A DNA stretch of 9,059 nucleotides, taken from an uncultured Clostridia bacterium (GTDB lineage Bacteria > Bacillota > Clostridia > Oscillospirales > Oscillospiraceae). Of the stretch, positions 1 to 6,629 are shown piece by piece. Location: the NCBI GenBank assembly GCA_945910975.1, contig CAMDZY010000062.1:1-9059 (forward strand). The letters run 5' to 3'. The number at the start of each line of letters is the position of its first letter. The first letter of the stretch is position 1. Both the position numbers and the translations under genes were made by a program. The notes under the pieces are model-generated. The model was not told where the DNA came from. It ran no database searches and saw nothing but the letters and a program-made list of their open reading frames with translations.

Positions 1-2
1 AT

Positions 3-50
3 GTTCTTCCGCGAGGAAGAACTCTGTCGAAAAACGAAGTTTTTCGACAG
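3..50. repeat. Two adjacent perfect hairpins upstream of the nucleoside kinase
   Basis: Two back-to-back inverted repeats are visible. The first has 8-bp arms, GTTCTTCC (3-10) and GGAAGAAC (15-22), closed by a GCGA loop that fits the GNRA tetraloop pattern. The second has 11-bp arms, CTGTCGAAAAA (24-34) and TTTTTCGACAG (40-50), around a 5-base loop. Neither is followed by a clear T-run on the plus strand, so a simple intrinsic terminator is not well supported. The arrangement resembles a dispersed palindromic intergenic element, or a leader RNA structure 33 bases before the kinase start codon. Copy number elsewhere in the genome cannot be seen from here. Confidence 0.6.
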
Positions 51-82
51 GCTGAATTATATTTCCGTTTGGGGGAATCCAT

Positions 83-1009
83 ATGCTGATCCAAGCTTCC
101 GAAATCTGCCGCCAGACAAGGGCGGATATGGACGGTTTTATTCGCCGAAGCCGTGCGGTTTACTGCGACCAAATCACCGCCGTTGCCCAAGCACTGCGCG
201 ATCACTGCGCCGATACGCCCGTCATTTTGCTGGCCGGGCCCTCCGGCTCCGGCAAGACTACGTCTGCACTGCTGCTGGCGCGGCAGCTTACGCAGTGGGG
301 GTACACCACGCACACGCTCTCCATGGACAATTATTTTGCCCCTCTCACACCGCATGAGATCGAATTGATGCACCAGCACAAAATCGACCTGGAATCCCCC
401 AATCGCGTGGACGCCGCATTTTTAAACGAACAGCTGCGCGACATTTTGGAGGGAAAAGAGATCCGTCTGCCACGGTATGATTTTGTAAGCAGCGACCGCG
501 TGTTCGACGGCAACACCCTGCAGCGCAAACCCGGCGAGCTGGTGATTATGGAGGGTATCCACGCCTTAAATCCGGCCGTCACCGGTGAAAGCAGCCAATT
601 CACCGCCCGGATCTATGTCAGCGTGCGCACCCGCGTGCAGACGCAAGACGGCACGGTTCTGCACCCGTCCAACATTCGGCTGGCACGCAGGATGCTGCGC
701 GATTATATTTTCCGCAACCGCGCCATGGTCGACACGGTGAAAATGGCACCCAGCGTCGATGCCGGCGAGGACAAATATATCATGCCCTTTAAAGACCGCG
801 CCGCATACCATATCAACACCTTCATCCCCTATGAGCTGAGCATCTACAAAAATGATCTTTACACGCCGTTTTCTCAGCTTCAGGAGCAATTTCCGTCGCT
901 CAGGCCGCTGATGAAGGTCTTCGATGCGCTCGACGCCATCCCCACGGAGCACGTCCCGGAAGATTCGCTGATCCGCGAATTTATCGGCGGCAGCATTTTT
1001 GCATATTAA
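83..1009 (+). CDS. Uridine kinase-like P-loop nucleoside kinase
   Basis: This 308-residue cytoplasmic protein belongs to the phosphoribulokinase/uridine kinase family and probably phosphorylates a nucleoside such as uridine using ATP or GTP, as in pyrimidine salvage. A Walker A motif GPSGSGKTT lies at residues 52-60, an SMDNY segment with a candidate substrate-binding Asp at 82, a Walker B-like strand VIMEGIH at 154-160, and an Arg-rich lid helix (IRLARRMLRDYIFRNR) at 198-213. It is longer than classical Udk (about 210 residues), with a roughly 48-residue N-terminal extension and a longer C-terminus. It is shorter than the clostridial nucleoside kinases of about 550 residues that carry an N-terminal TGS-like region. 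The ATG at 83 is preceded by GGGGGAA (71-77) at suitable spacing. Only 12 bases separate its stop from the next gene's -35 box and no terminator is visible, so readthrough is likely. The exact substrate is not readable from sequence. Confidence 0.88.
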   Translation: MLIQASEICRQTRADMDGFIRRSRAVYCDQITAVAQALRDHCADTPVILLAGPSGSGKTTSALLLARQLTQWGYTTHTLSMDNYFAPLTPHEIELMHQHKIDLESPNRVDAAFLNEQLRDILEGKEIRLPRYDFVSSDRVFDGNTLQRKPGELVIMEGIHALNPAVTGESSQFTARIYVSVRTRVQTQDGTVLHPSNIRLARRMLRDYIFRNRAMVDTVKMAPSVDAGEDKYIMPFKDRAAYHINTFIPYELSIYKNDLYTPFSQLQEQFPSLRPLMKVFDALDAIPTEHVPEDSLIREFIGGSIFAY

Positions 1010-1021
1010 GTGATAAATTTG

Positions 1022-1049
1022 TTGACAATCCGTCGAAATATGTTATAAT
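1022..1049 (+). promoter_or_regulatory. Consensus sigma-A-type promoter with extended -10
   Basis: The -35 box TTGACA (1022-1027) and the -10 box TATAAT (1044-1049) are both perfect matches to the housekeeping consensus, separated by 16 bp. The bases TG at 1041-1042 add an extended -10 (TGnTATAAT). Transcription would begin near 1056, giving a leader of about 25 bases containing the ribosome binding site GGAGGT (1069-1074), six bases before the ATG at 1081. A promoter this close to consensus predicts strong constitutive expression unless repressed. Confidence 0.88.
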
Positions 1050-1080
1050 GAAATCATCATAAGGAAATGGAGGTACTGGT

Positions 1081-2394
1081 ATGTTCTGTTCCAAATGCGG
1101 TGCATCTTTGCCCGATGGCAGCCGTTTCTGCGGCAAATGCGGCAATCCCGTTGCAGCCCAGCCGGATGCAGCCCCCGCAATGAATGCTGCACAGTCGGCC
1201 GCGCCCTTTACACCGCCTCAGAATATCGACCCAACCTATGGCAACGCCCCCGAACGGGTCGACTACGGATCTGACGGCACGCAGGTTCTTTCCGGCTTGA
1301 CATACCCCGACCCGCGCAATTCTTCCGACGCGGGCTATGACAATTCGCAAAATCCCCCCACCCCAAACTATGGCGCCCCGCAAGGCTATGACGCACAGTC
1401 AGGCTACGGCGCACAGCCAGGCTATGATTATCCGCAAAATTTTGGCGGTCAGCAGCCGGGCTATGACTATGGCTATGTCCCCGAAAAGCCAAAGAAAAAG
1501 CATACCGCTCTGAAAATTATCATCAGCATCGCCGCCGTACTTTGCATCGCGTTCGTGGGCATCGGCATCTACACCGACTGGTTCGGCCTGAACGGCCCGC
1601 TGGTTCAGTTGAGCAAGGCCGTAAACGAGCTTCGCGACGACGGGAAGTCCAATTTCACCGCCGATATGCGCATCGGCGCGCTTGGTGAAGAAGGCAGCGT
1701 AAATATCCAAATCGATGTTGACAACGACAAGCAGACGCTGGCCATGCTGGCGGAAGTGCGCTATGGCGACGAAAAATCCTATTTTGGTATTTACGAGGAC
1801 AAAATCATCGTGAATAGTAACGGCGAGAGTTACTACTTCACGTTCGACGAGGATCTGCTCTGGGATTCGATGGCGGAGAGCGAGGATAAGACCCTGCTGG
1901 ATCTGGACGCGGAATCCCTGGAGGATATGCTGAAAACGGCGAACCTGTATGACGACTTCACGGATTGTCTTGATCTCGACACATTCGTCAGCTGCCTGCA
2001 CACCTTCGCCTCTCACATGAACGACACCAAGTGGCTGAAGGAAAACGCCGGTTACTCCACAGACAAAGAAGACGGCACCCGCTACTATACATACGACCTA
2101 CCCATTGCCACTTTTGCAAGAGCAGTTGTCGATGATTTCGCAGATGCCATCATCTATCAGGATGACTATGATAATGTTCTCGACGCACTCGATAGGCTGG
2201 AAGATACTGTCAGCGAAGCCTCATGCGTCCTTAGACTGGGCGTCACAGACGGCGCGCTGAGCAACATTGAGCTTGCTGTTTCTGAAGACGGCGAAAAAAT
2301 TGAGTGCGAAATGGAGATCTATGATGTCGGTTCCACCGATGTCGACACAGACCTTCTGGCCGACATGGCACGTGACGCAACTCCTCTGTATTGA
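1081..2394 (+). CDS. Zinc-ribbon membrane protein with low-complexity linker and acidic outer domain
   Basis: This 437-residue protein has four regions. Residues 1-24 form a zinc ribbon with CxxC pairs at C3/C6 and C17/C20. Residues 25-135 are a disordered linker rich in Gly, Tyr, Gln, Pro and Asp, with repeated GYD/YG units at 96-132. A Lys-rich stretch (136-140) precedes one membrane helix at about 143-164. Residues 165-437 form an acidic domain containing four cysteines (296, 305, 382, 409) and alternating strand-like and helical segments. The positive charges before the helix predict the zinc ribbon inside and the C-terminal domain outside the cell. Proteins of this type are common in Clostridia and are usually annotated only as zinc-ribbon domain proteins; the function is unknown to me. 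It has its own strong promoter and a strong terminator, so it is probably a single-gene unit. Confidence 0.85.
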   Translation: MFCSKCGASLPDGSRFCGKCGNPVAAQPDAAPAMNAAQSAAPFTPPQNIDPTYGNAPERVDYGSDGTQVLSGLTYPDPRNSSDAGYDNSQNPPTPNYGAPQGYDAQSGYGAQPGYDYPQNFGGQQPGYDYGYVPEKPKKKHTALKIIISIAAVLCIAFVGIGIYTDWFGLNGPLVQLSKAVNELRDDGKSNFTADMRIGALGEEGSVNIQIDVDNDKQTLAMLAEVRYGDEKSYFGIYEDKIIVNSNGESYYFTFDEDLLWDSMAESEDKTLLDLDAESLEDMLKTANLYDDFTDCLDLDTFVSCLHTFASHMNDTKWLKENAGYSTDKEDGTRYYTYDLPIATFARAVVDDFADAIIYQDDYDNVLDALDRLEDTVSEASCVLRLGVTDGALSNIELAVSEDGEKIECEMEIYDVGSTDVDTDLLADMARDATPLY

Positions 2395-2415
2395 TTTCAA
2401 AAGCAAATATAACAC

Positions 2416-2456
2416 GCGAGCGTATCAGGCTTTGGCTTGATACGCTCGCATTTTTT
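2416..2456 (+). terminator. Intrinsic terminator after the zinc-ribbon gene
   Basis: Perfect 12-bp arms, GCGAGCGTATCA (2416-2427) and TGATACGCTCGC (2438-2449), extend inward by a G-T pair and two G-C pairs to a 4-base loop. They are followed by an A and six T residues (2451-2456). The hairpin sits between convergent genes. Read on the minus strand it is followed by a less regular T-rich stretch (GTGTTATATTTG), so it may also stop the opposing transcript less efficiently. Confidence 0.92.
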
Positions 2457-2469
2457 GTGCGCATGGAAA

Positions 2470-3243
2470 TTATAGGTATTTCACGCCCAAAATTACCACG
2501 CCCAAGATCACCAGCACAACACCGGTGATGCGGCTGAGGGTTTTGGGTTCGGCCTTGTTTGCGAACACGGCCGCGATGCGCGCCCACAGGAGCGTGAACA
2601 CGATGCACAGCACCAGTTCCAGATAATGTCCCAGCCCGCCGATGGCGAAGTGGGAAAGCGAACCGGTCAGGGCGGTGAATGCCATGATAAACACGCTGGT
2701 GCCAACGGCGGTTTTCAGCTCGTAGCCCAGTACGCTGGTGAGGATCAACAGCATCATCATGCCGCCGCCTGCGCCGACCACACCGCAGATGGTGCCGATC
2801 ACGGCGCCGCAGACAATGGACTGGATCAGGCGCTTTTTCTTGGAAACCGCCTGCATTTCCTCCTTTGTGGTCATGACCGGGCGGAGGATGAATTTAATGC
2901 CCAGCAACAGCGTCATAAAGGTAGAAAAGCCGCCCATGGTCGACTCGGGCAGAAGGCTTGCCGCCCAGCTGCCCAGCAGCGTAAAGACCAGCACGGTCGC
3001 CATCATCACCAAGCCGTTGCGCACGTCCAAATTGCCGTTTCGCTTATAGGTATAAGCCGACACGGCGCTGGCCAAAACATCGCTCGCCAGTGCGATCCCG
3101 ACCGCCTCGTAGGCCGGAATATGCAAAAATGTAATCAGCGTCGGACTGATCACGGCCGCAGCGCTCATGCCGGCAAAGCCGGTTCCCAGACCGGCACCCA
3201 TGCCGGCAAAAAATGTTACAATCACAATAATCAAGTATTTCAT
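2470..3243 (-). CDS. TauE/SafE-family (sulfite/organosulfur) membrane exporter
   Basis: This 257-residue protein is almost entirely hydrophobic, with about eight predicted membrane helices. It carries the duplicated Gly-rich signature of the TauE/SafE family: GMGAGLGTGFAGMSAA at residues 14-29 and GVVGAGGGMMMLLIL at 154-168. Each sits near the start of one half of the internal repeat. The polar stretch at 122-138 (TTKEEMQAVSKKKR) is probably the cytoplasmic loop between halves. Characterised members export sulfite, sulfoacetate or related organosulfur anions, but many have no known substrate, so no specific ligand is assigned. The start codon overlaps the stop of the upstream marR-type gene (ATGA at 3240-3243), with an AAAGGA-like site inside that gene, indicating translational coupling. 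The regulator probably controls this exporter. Confidence 0.9.
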   Translation of the reverse strand: MKYLIIVIVTFFAGMGAGLGTGFAGMSAAAVISPTLITFLHIPAYEAVGIALASDVLASAVSAYTYKRNGNLDVRNGLVMMATVLVFTLLGSWAASLLPESTMGGFSTFMTLLLGIKFILRPVMTTKEEMQAVSKKKRLIQSIVCGAVIGTICGVVGAGGGMMMLLILTSVLGYELKTAVGTSVFIMAFTALTGSLSHFAIGGLGHYLELVLCIVFTLLWARIAAVFANKAEPKTLSRITGVVLVILGVVILGVKYL

Positions 3244-3704
3244 GCCCTATCGTCCTTTCCGTTTTTTGAGGTGGCGGCAGATTCTTGCAGAATGTGCGCC
3301 GCATTTTGCAGAATCTGCTGCATGACCGTCTGAAAAATCTGCATCGACTGTGCATCAATATTACCAGTCAGCGCGCGGATAAAGCGCTCTTGTATGTTCC
3401 GTCCCTGCGTGATCACCGGCTGCGCGCGGTCGGTGCATTGCAGCCGCACCTTGCGCCGGTCGCCGGGTATCGCTTCGCGCAGCAAATACCCTTCGTTCAC
3501 CAACCGCTCGACGTGCATGGACACCAGATTCGGCTTGATGCCGCGCTGCTTTACGATGTCGGTTGCAGTATCGCTGCCCGGATTGTTCGCCAAAAACAGC
3601 AAAATATCCACCGCCGTCCGCGGCAGCTGCCACTGCCGGCACAGCGGTTGCAGCATCACGGCATAGGCGTCGGCAAGATTTCTCGCATCGGCAAGAATCG
3701 TCAC
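3240..3704 (-). CDS. MarR-family transcriptional regulator
   Basis: This protein has 154 residues if started at the GTG at 3704. That start is chosen because GGAGGGG (3716-3710) lies five bases upstream, the length fits the family, and the recognisable promoter lies inside the longer open frame, so the ATG at 3806 would not be on that transcript. The winged helix-turn-helix spans about residues 28-95: a helix around 30-40, a recognition helix at 57-72 (KPNLVSMHVERLVNEG), and a wing with the typical MarR motif GDRRKVRLQCT at 81-91. The flanking N- and C-terminal helices (about 5-22 and 102-142) would form the dimer interface. Family members are dimeric repressors released by small molecules or oxidation; C22 and C90 are the only cysteines. 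It is cotranscribed with a TauE/SafE exporter and divergent from an MMPL operon, both plausible targets. Confidence 0.92.
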   Translation of the reverse strand: MTILADARNLADAYAVMLQPLCRQWQLPRTAVDILLFLANNPGSDTATDIVKQRGIKPNLVSMHVERLVNEGYLLREAIPGDRRKVRLQCTDRAQPVITQGRNIQERFIRALTGNIDAQSMQIFQTVMQQILQNAAHILQESAATSKNGKDDRA

Positions 3705-3709
3705 GTTGT

Positions 3710-3716
3710 CCCCTCC
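3710..3716 (-). promoter_or_regulatory. Ribosome binding site fixing the GTG start of the MarR gene
   Basis: GGAGGGG on the minus strand, five bases before the GTG at 3704-3702. It overrides the in-frame ATG at 3806, which lacks a good site. Confidence 0.85.
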
Positions 3717-3722
3717 AAACTG

Positions 3723-3743
3723 TTCAAATTTGAAATTTTCAAA
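3723..3743. promoter_or_regulatory. Overlapping palindromes, candidate MarR operator
   Basis: Two perfect palindromes overlap here: TTCAAATTTGAA (3723-3734) and TTTGAAATTTTCAAA (3729-3743, 7-bp arms around one T). They lie between the marR -10 box and its ribosome binding site, around and just after the expected transcription start. AT-rich palindromes of this size at this place are typical of autoregulatory MarR operators; binding itself is inferred. Confidence 0.55.
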
Positions 3744-3747
3744 AAAG

Positions 3748-3776
3748 AATATATCGCAATTTGCCTGTTTTGTCAA
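3748..3776 (-). promoter_or_regulatory. Promoter of the marR-tauE operon
   Basis: On the minus strand the -35 box TTGACA (3776-3771) is a perfect consensus match. The -10 box TATATT (3753-3748) matches at five of six positions, with an optimal 17-bp spacer. The start point would be near 3741, leaving a leader of about 37 bases that holds the overlapping palindromes and the ribosome binding site. Confidence 0.82.
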
Positions 3777-3799
3777 CCCTAAATTTGCAAAACAGGCAA
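3761..3799. repeat. 12-bp inverted repeat overlapping the marR -35 box
   Basis: The arms TTGCCTGTTTTG (3761-3772) and CAAAACAGGCAA (3788-3799) are perfect reverse complements separated by 15 bases. The left arm covers the promoter spacer and two bases of the -35 box; the right arm lies upstream of it. The position suits a protein binding site acting on marR and perhaps on the divergent operon. A hairpin in RNA is less relevant because most of the repeat lies upstream of transcription start. Confidence 0.65.
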
Positions 3800-3825
3800 T
3801 TTCCATGATTTAGGCAAACCGCGCC

Positions 3826-3884
3826 GATTGTCTGGTTTTGCAGCAAGCAGCGGCTGATTGTCTATTTTCAAACAAGCGGCGGCT
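3826..3884. repeat. Imperfect 30-bp tandem repeat in the divergent intergenic region
   Basis: GATTGTCT occurs at 3826-3833 and again at 3856-3863. After each copy comes a T-rich core, then CAAGCAGCGGCT (3844-3855) or CAAGCGGCGGCT (3873-3884), so two units of about 30 and 29 bases lie head to tail. The second unit overlaps the proposed -35 box of the downstream operon. The rest of the 3705-3933 region contains the marR promoter and operator-like palindromes; no small gene was found in it. Confidence 0.5.
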
Positions 3885-3893
3885 GCGTATAGT
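3865..3893 (+). promoter_or_regulatory. Possible promoter of the DUF308-MMPL-coiled-coil operon
   Basis: TTTTCA (3865-3870; four of six consensus bases) is separated by 17 bp from TATAGT (3888-3893; five of six). It precedes the first gene of the operon by about 40 bases, and the poor -35 would suit a regulated promoter. It is the best candidate in the region but is not strong evidence on its own. Confidence 0.42.
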
Positions 3894-3919
3894 AGCATTG
3901 TAAACAAATTGCGTGGGGA

Positions 3920-3926
3920 AGGAGGT
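3920..3926 (+). promoter_or_regulatory. Ribosome binding site fixing the ATG start at 3934
   Basis: AGGAGGT-type site (AAGGAGGT at 3919-3926), seven bases before ATG 3934. The in-frame GTG at 3913 lies upstream of this site and the GTG at 3928 is too close to it, so the ATG is preferred. Confidence 0.85.
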
Positions 3927-3933
3927 TGTGTTT

Positions 3934-4533
3934 ATGCCACGGTCGAGTTCAACAAAAACACTGTGGCTGGCCAAAGGCGGCTACATTCTGATTTCTGCGC
4001 TGCTGTGCATTTTGGGTGTTGCTCTGATCGTCTGGAACAGGCCGTCGGTGAACGTCGTGAGCAGGGCGTTTGGAATTTTGCTGATTGTATCCGGCATTGT
4101 GAAGCTCATCGGGTATTTTTCCGGCGATTTGTATCAGCTTGCGTTCCAGTATGACCTTGCGTTCGGAATTTTGCTGCTTGCGCTCGGCGTTGTGATGCTT
4201 GTGCGAACGAACATCACCATGAATTTTATCTGTCTGATGATGGGCATCAGCATTTTGGCGGACGCGCTGTTCAAGGTGCAGACCGCATTGGATTCCAAGC
4301 GGTTCGGGCTGTCGCAGTGGTGGCTGACACTGACATTTGCAGTCATAACCGGTATCATCGGCATCGTTTTGATTTACCGCACCTCGGTGCAAGGCTCCGT
4401 TTTGATACCGGTGCAAGGCGCGGCGCTGCTGGCGGAGGGGATTTTGAATTTACACATGGCCATTACGGCCGTCAAAATCATCCACACGCAGCTGCCGGAA
4501 CAATTTGAAAACGCAGACGGAAAGGAGTGCTAA
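3934..4533 (+). CDS. DUF308/HdeD-like six-helix membrane protein
   Basis: This 199-residue integral membrane protein has six predicted helices at about 14-34, 42-61, 74-91, 96-115, 129-148 and 155-181, paired by short loops. Gly-rich helices such as AFGILLIVSGIVKLIGY and DLAFGILLLALGVVMLV recur in each pair, the repetitive pattern of the DUF308 family that includes E. coli HdeD. HdeD is linked to acid stress, but the biochemical role of the family is unclear and should not be transferred here. No catalytic motif is visible. It is the first gene of the operon: its stop is two bases before the start of the MMPL permease, whose ribosome binding site lies within its last codons, so the two are almost certainly cotranscribed and coupled. 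A helper or stabilising role for the permease is possible but only inferred. Confidence 0.82.
   Translation: MPRSSSTKTLWLAKGGYILISALLCILGVALIVWNRPSVNVVSRAFGILLIVSGIVKLIGYFSGDLYQLAFQYDLAFGILLLALGVVMLVRTNITMNFICLMMGISILADALFKVQTALDSKRFGLSQWWLTLTFAVITGIIGIVLIYRTSVQGSVLIPVQGAALLAEGILNLHMAITAVKIIHTQLPEQFENADGKEC
4521..4527 (+). promoter_or_regulatory. Ribosome binding site fixing the ATG start at 4536
   Basis: AAAGGAG ends at 4527, eight bases before the ATG at 4536. The alternative GTG at 4527 overlaps this site and is therefore unlikely to be the start. Confidence 0.8.
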
Positions 4534-4535
4534 GT

Positions 4536-6629
4536 ATGCGTTTTGCAAGGGCGGTTGTAAAATACCGCGTCCCCATTTTAATTATCACATTGCTTTTGAT
4601 GATTCCTGCAATCATCGGTATGGCAAATACCCGCATCAATTATGATATGCTCAACTATTTGCCAAGCGATATGGACACTGTCGTTGGACAGGACATTTTG
4701 TTGCAGGACTTCGGAAAGGGCGCATTTTCCTTCCTTGTGGTCGAGGATATGCCCGAAAAGGATATCGCGGCGATGAAGGAACGGATCGAGGGCGTCGACC
4801 ACGTGGAAACCGTTCTGTGGTATGACTCTCTCATGGACATTTCCGTCCCGATGGAAATGCTGCCGGACGAAATTTACAACGAATTTAACACGGAAAACGC
4901 CACGCTGCTTGCCGTGTTCTTCGATTCGTCCACCTCCGCAGACGAAACCATGCAGGCGATCTCCGACATTCGTTCCGTCGCCGGCAAGCAGTGCTTTGTG
5001 TCCGGTATGTCGGCGATGGTCACCGACCTGCGGGATCTGTGCGAACGGGAGGAACCGGTTTATGTGGCCGTAGCCGTCGTGCTGGCGTGCGTGGCAATGA
5101 TGCTGTTCCTCGACAACTGGATCGTTCCGTTTGTCTTTCTGCTCAGCATCGGCATGGCAATTTTGCTGAACCTCGGCTCCAACTTTATGCTGGGCGAAAT
5201 TTCCTACATAACCAAAGCGCTCTCGGCCGTCTTGCAGCTTGCCGTGACGATGGACTATTCCATCTTCCTCTGGCATAGCTACAACGCGCAATGCACCCAC
5301 ACGGCCGACCGCAAAGAAGCGATGGCCAACGCCATCCATGAAACGCTCAGCTCCATCATCGGCAGCTCCGTCACCACGATTGCCGGCTTCATCGCCCTGT
5401 GCTTCATGTCCTTCACGCTTGGCCGCGACCTTGGCATCGTCATGGCAAAGGGCGTTCTGCTGGGTGTCATTGGCTGCGTCACCATTTTGCCGGCGCTGAT
5501 CCTTGTGCTCGACAAGCCGCTGCAAAAAACCATGCACCGTTCCCTGCTGCCGCCGCTGCACAAATTCTCCAAGGGCGTCACACGGGCGTTTGCCGTGTTC
5601 CTGATCGTCTTTGTCGCGCTGATCCCGCCCGCCTATTACGGCTACAGCCAGACCAACAATGAGGTTTATTACGATCTGGGCGAATGTCTGCCGCGGGATA
5701 TGGAATACGTCATTGCCAACACGAAGCTTTCGGAAGATTTTGACATCGCATCCACCCATATGCTGCTGGTCGATGCCGCGCTGCCGCCCAAAGAAGTGCA
5801 CGCAATGCTCGACGAGATGGAGCAGGTGGACGGCGTGAAATACGCGCTGGGTCTGGAATCGGTTGTTGGCTCGCGCGTACCGGAGGAAATCCTGCCGGAT
5901 TCGCTGCTGCGCATTTTAAAGAGCGACAAATGGGAGCTGCTGCTGATCAACTCGGAATATAAGGTTGCAAGCGACGCCGTCAACACACAGCTTGACACGC
6001 TCAACGGCATCCTCAAGCGCTATGACCCCACCGGAATGCTGATCGGCGAGGCGCCCTGCACCAAAGACACCATCGAAACCACCGACCACGATTTTAGAGT
6101 GGTCAACGCCGTGTCCATTCTTGCCATTTTCCTGATTATCGCGATCGTGGAAAAGAGCATTTGCCTGCCGTTTATTCTGATCGCGGTCATTGAGCTTGCA
6201 ATTTTTATCAACCTCGGCCTGCCGCACTATTTGGGTCAGTCGCTGCCGTTTATCGCGCCGATTTGTATCAGTACCATCCAACTCGGCGCCACAGTGGACT
6301 ACGCCATTTTGATGACCACGCACTACAAAAACGCACGCATTGGCGGTGCAAGCAAGTTCCAGGCCGTTTCCACCGCGCTGGCCACCTCAATCCCGTCCAT
6401 CATTGTCAGCGGCATGGGACTGTTTGCGGCGACCTTCGGCGTTGCGATTTACTCCGACATCGACATGATTCGCTCCATTTGTATGCTGCTGGCGCGCGGC
6501 GCGATCGTGTCAATGCTGTGTGTCATCTTGATTCTCCCGGCACTTTTGATGCTGTGTGACAAGCTCATCCGCAAAACCACGCTCGGTATGAAGACGAAAA
6601 ATTTGCAAATGGAGGTATCTGGACAATGA
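4536..6629 (+). CDS. MMPL/RND superfamily transporter
   Basis: This 697-residue protein has the two-fold RND layout. TM1 is at about 12-29, then an outer domain (30-175), TM2-6 (about 176-325), TM7 (350-367), a second outer domain (368-522), and TM8-12 (about 523-675), with a short basic tail. Both halves keep the Asp-Tyr pair of the MmpL proton relay: D240-Y241 in VTMDYSIFLWHSY and D588-Y589 in ATVDYAILMTTHY. These correspond to the D256/Y257 and D645/Y646 pairs of mycobacterial MmpL3, which supports a functional proton-driven permease. The outer domains are small compared with tripartite RND pumps such as AcrB, fitting a cell without an outer membrane. Substrates of the family are often lipids or hydrophobic compounds; none can be named here. 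It overlaps the downstream secreted protein by ATGA, so the two are probably made as partners. Confidence 0.92.
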   Translation: MRFARAVVKYRVPILIITLLLMIPAIIGMANTRINYDMLNYLPSDMDTVVGQDILLQDFGKGAFSFLVVEDMPEKDIAAMKERIEGVDHVETVLWYDSLMDISVPMEMLPDEIYNEFNTENATLLAVFFDSSTSADETMQAISDIRSVAGKQCFVSGMSAMVTDLRDLCEREEPVYVAVAVVLACVAMMLFLDNWIVPFVFLLSIGMAILLNLGSNFMLGEISYITKALSAVLQLAVTMDYSIFLWHSYNAQCTHTADRKEAMANAIHETLSSIIGSSVTTIAGFIALCFMSFTLGRDLGIVMAKGVLLGVIGCVTILPALILVLDKPLQKTMHRSLLPPLHKFSKGVTRAFAVFLIVFVALIPPAYYGYSQTNNEVYYDLGECLPRDMEYVIANTKLSEDFDIASTHMLLVDAALPPKEVHAMLDEMEQVDGVKYALGLESVVGSRVPEEILPDSLLRILKSDKWELLLINSEYKVASDAVNTQLDTLNGILKRYDPTGMLIGEAPCTKDTIETTDHDFRVVNAVSILAIFLIIAIVEKSICLPFILIAVIELAIFINLGLPHYLGQSLPFIAPICISTIQLGATVDYAILMTTHYKNARIGGASKFQAVSTALATSIPSIIVSGMGLFAATFGVAIYSDIDMIRSICMLLARGAIVSMLCVILILPALLMLCDKLIRKTTLGMKTKNLQMEVSGQ

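Noticed and set aside
58..63. TATATT as a -10 box for the nucleoside kinase
   Set aside because: No acceptable -35 box lies 16-18 bases upstream; the kinase is probably transcribed from outside the window or from a promoter I cannot identify.
1..357. Plus-strand open frame from the first base (118 residues)
   Set aside because: It overlaps the kinase in another frame, runs through both hairpins, and encodes a Pro/Arg-rich sequence with no recognisable domain; it is a shadow of the kinase.
2626..3333. 235-residue plus-strand open frame opposite the TauE/SafE gene
   Set aside because: The composition is typical of the complement of a membrane protein, and the minus-strand frame carries the family signature.
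3705..3806. ATG at 3806 as the start of the MarR protein (34 residues longer)
   Set aside because: The promoter boxes at 3748-3776 lie inside this extension, it lacks a good ribosome binding site, and the GTG at 3704 has one at ideal spacing.
4578..5801. 407-residue open frame antisense to the MMPL permease
   Set aside because: His/Gln/Asp-rich sequence with no domain, lying opposite a clear 12-helix transporter with both Asp-Tyr motifs; it is a shadow.
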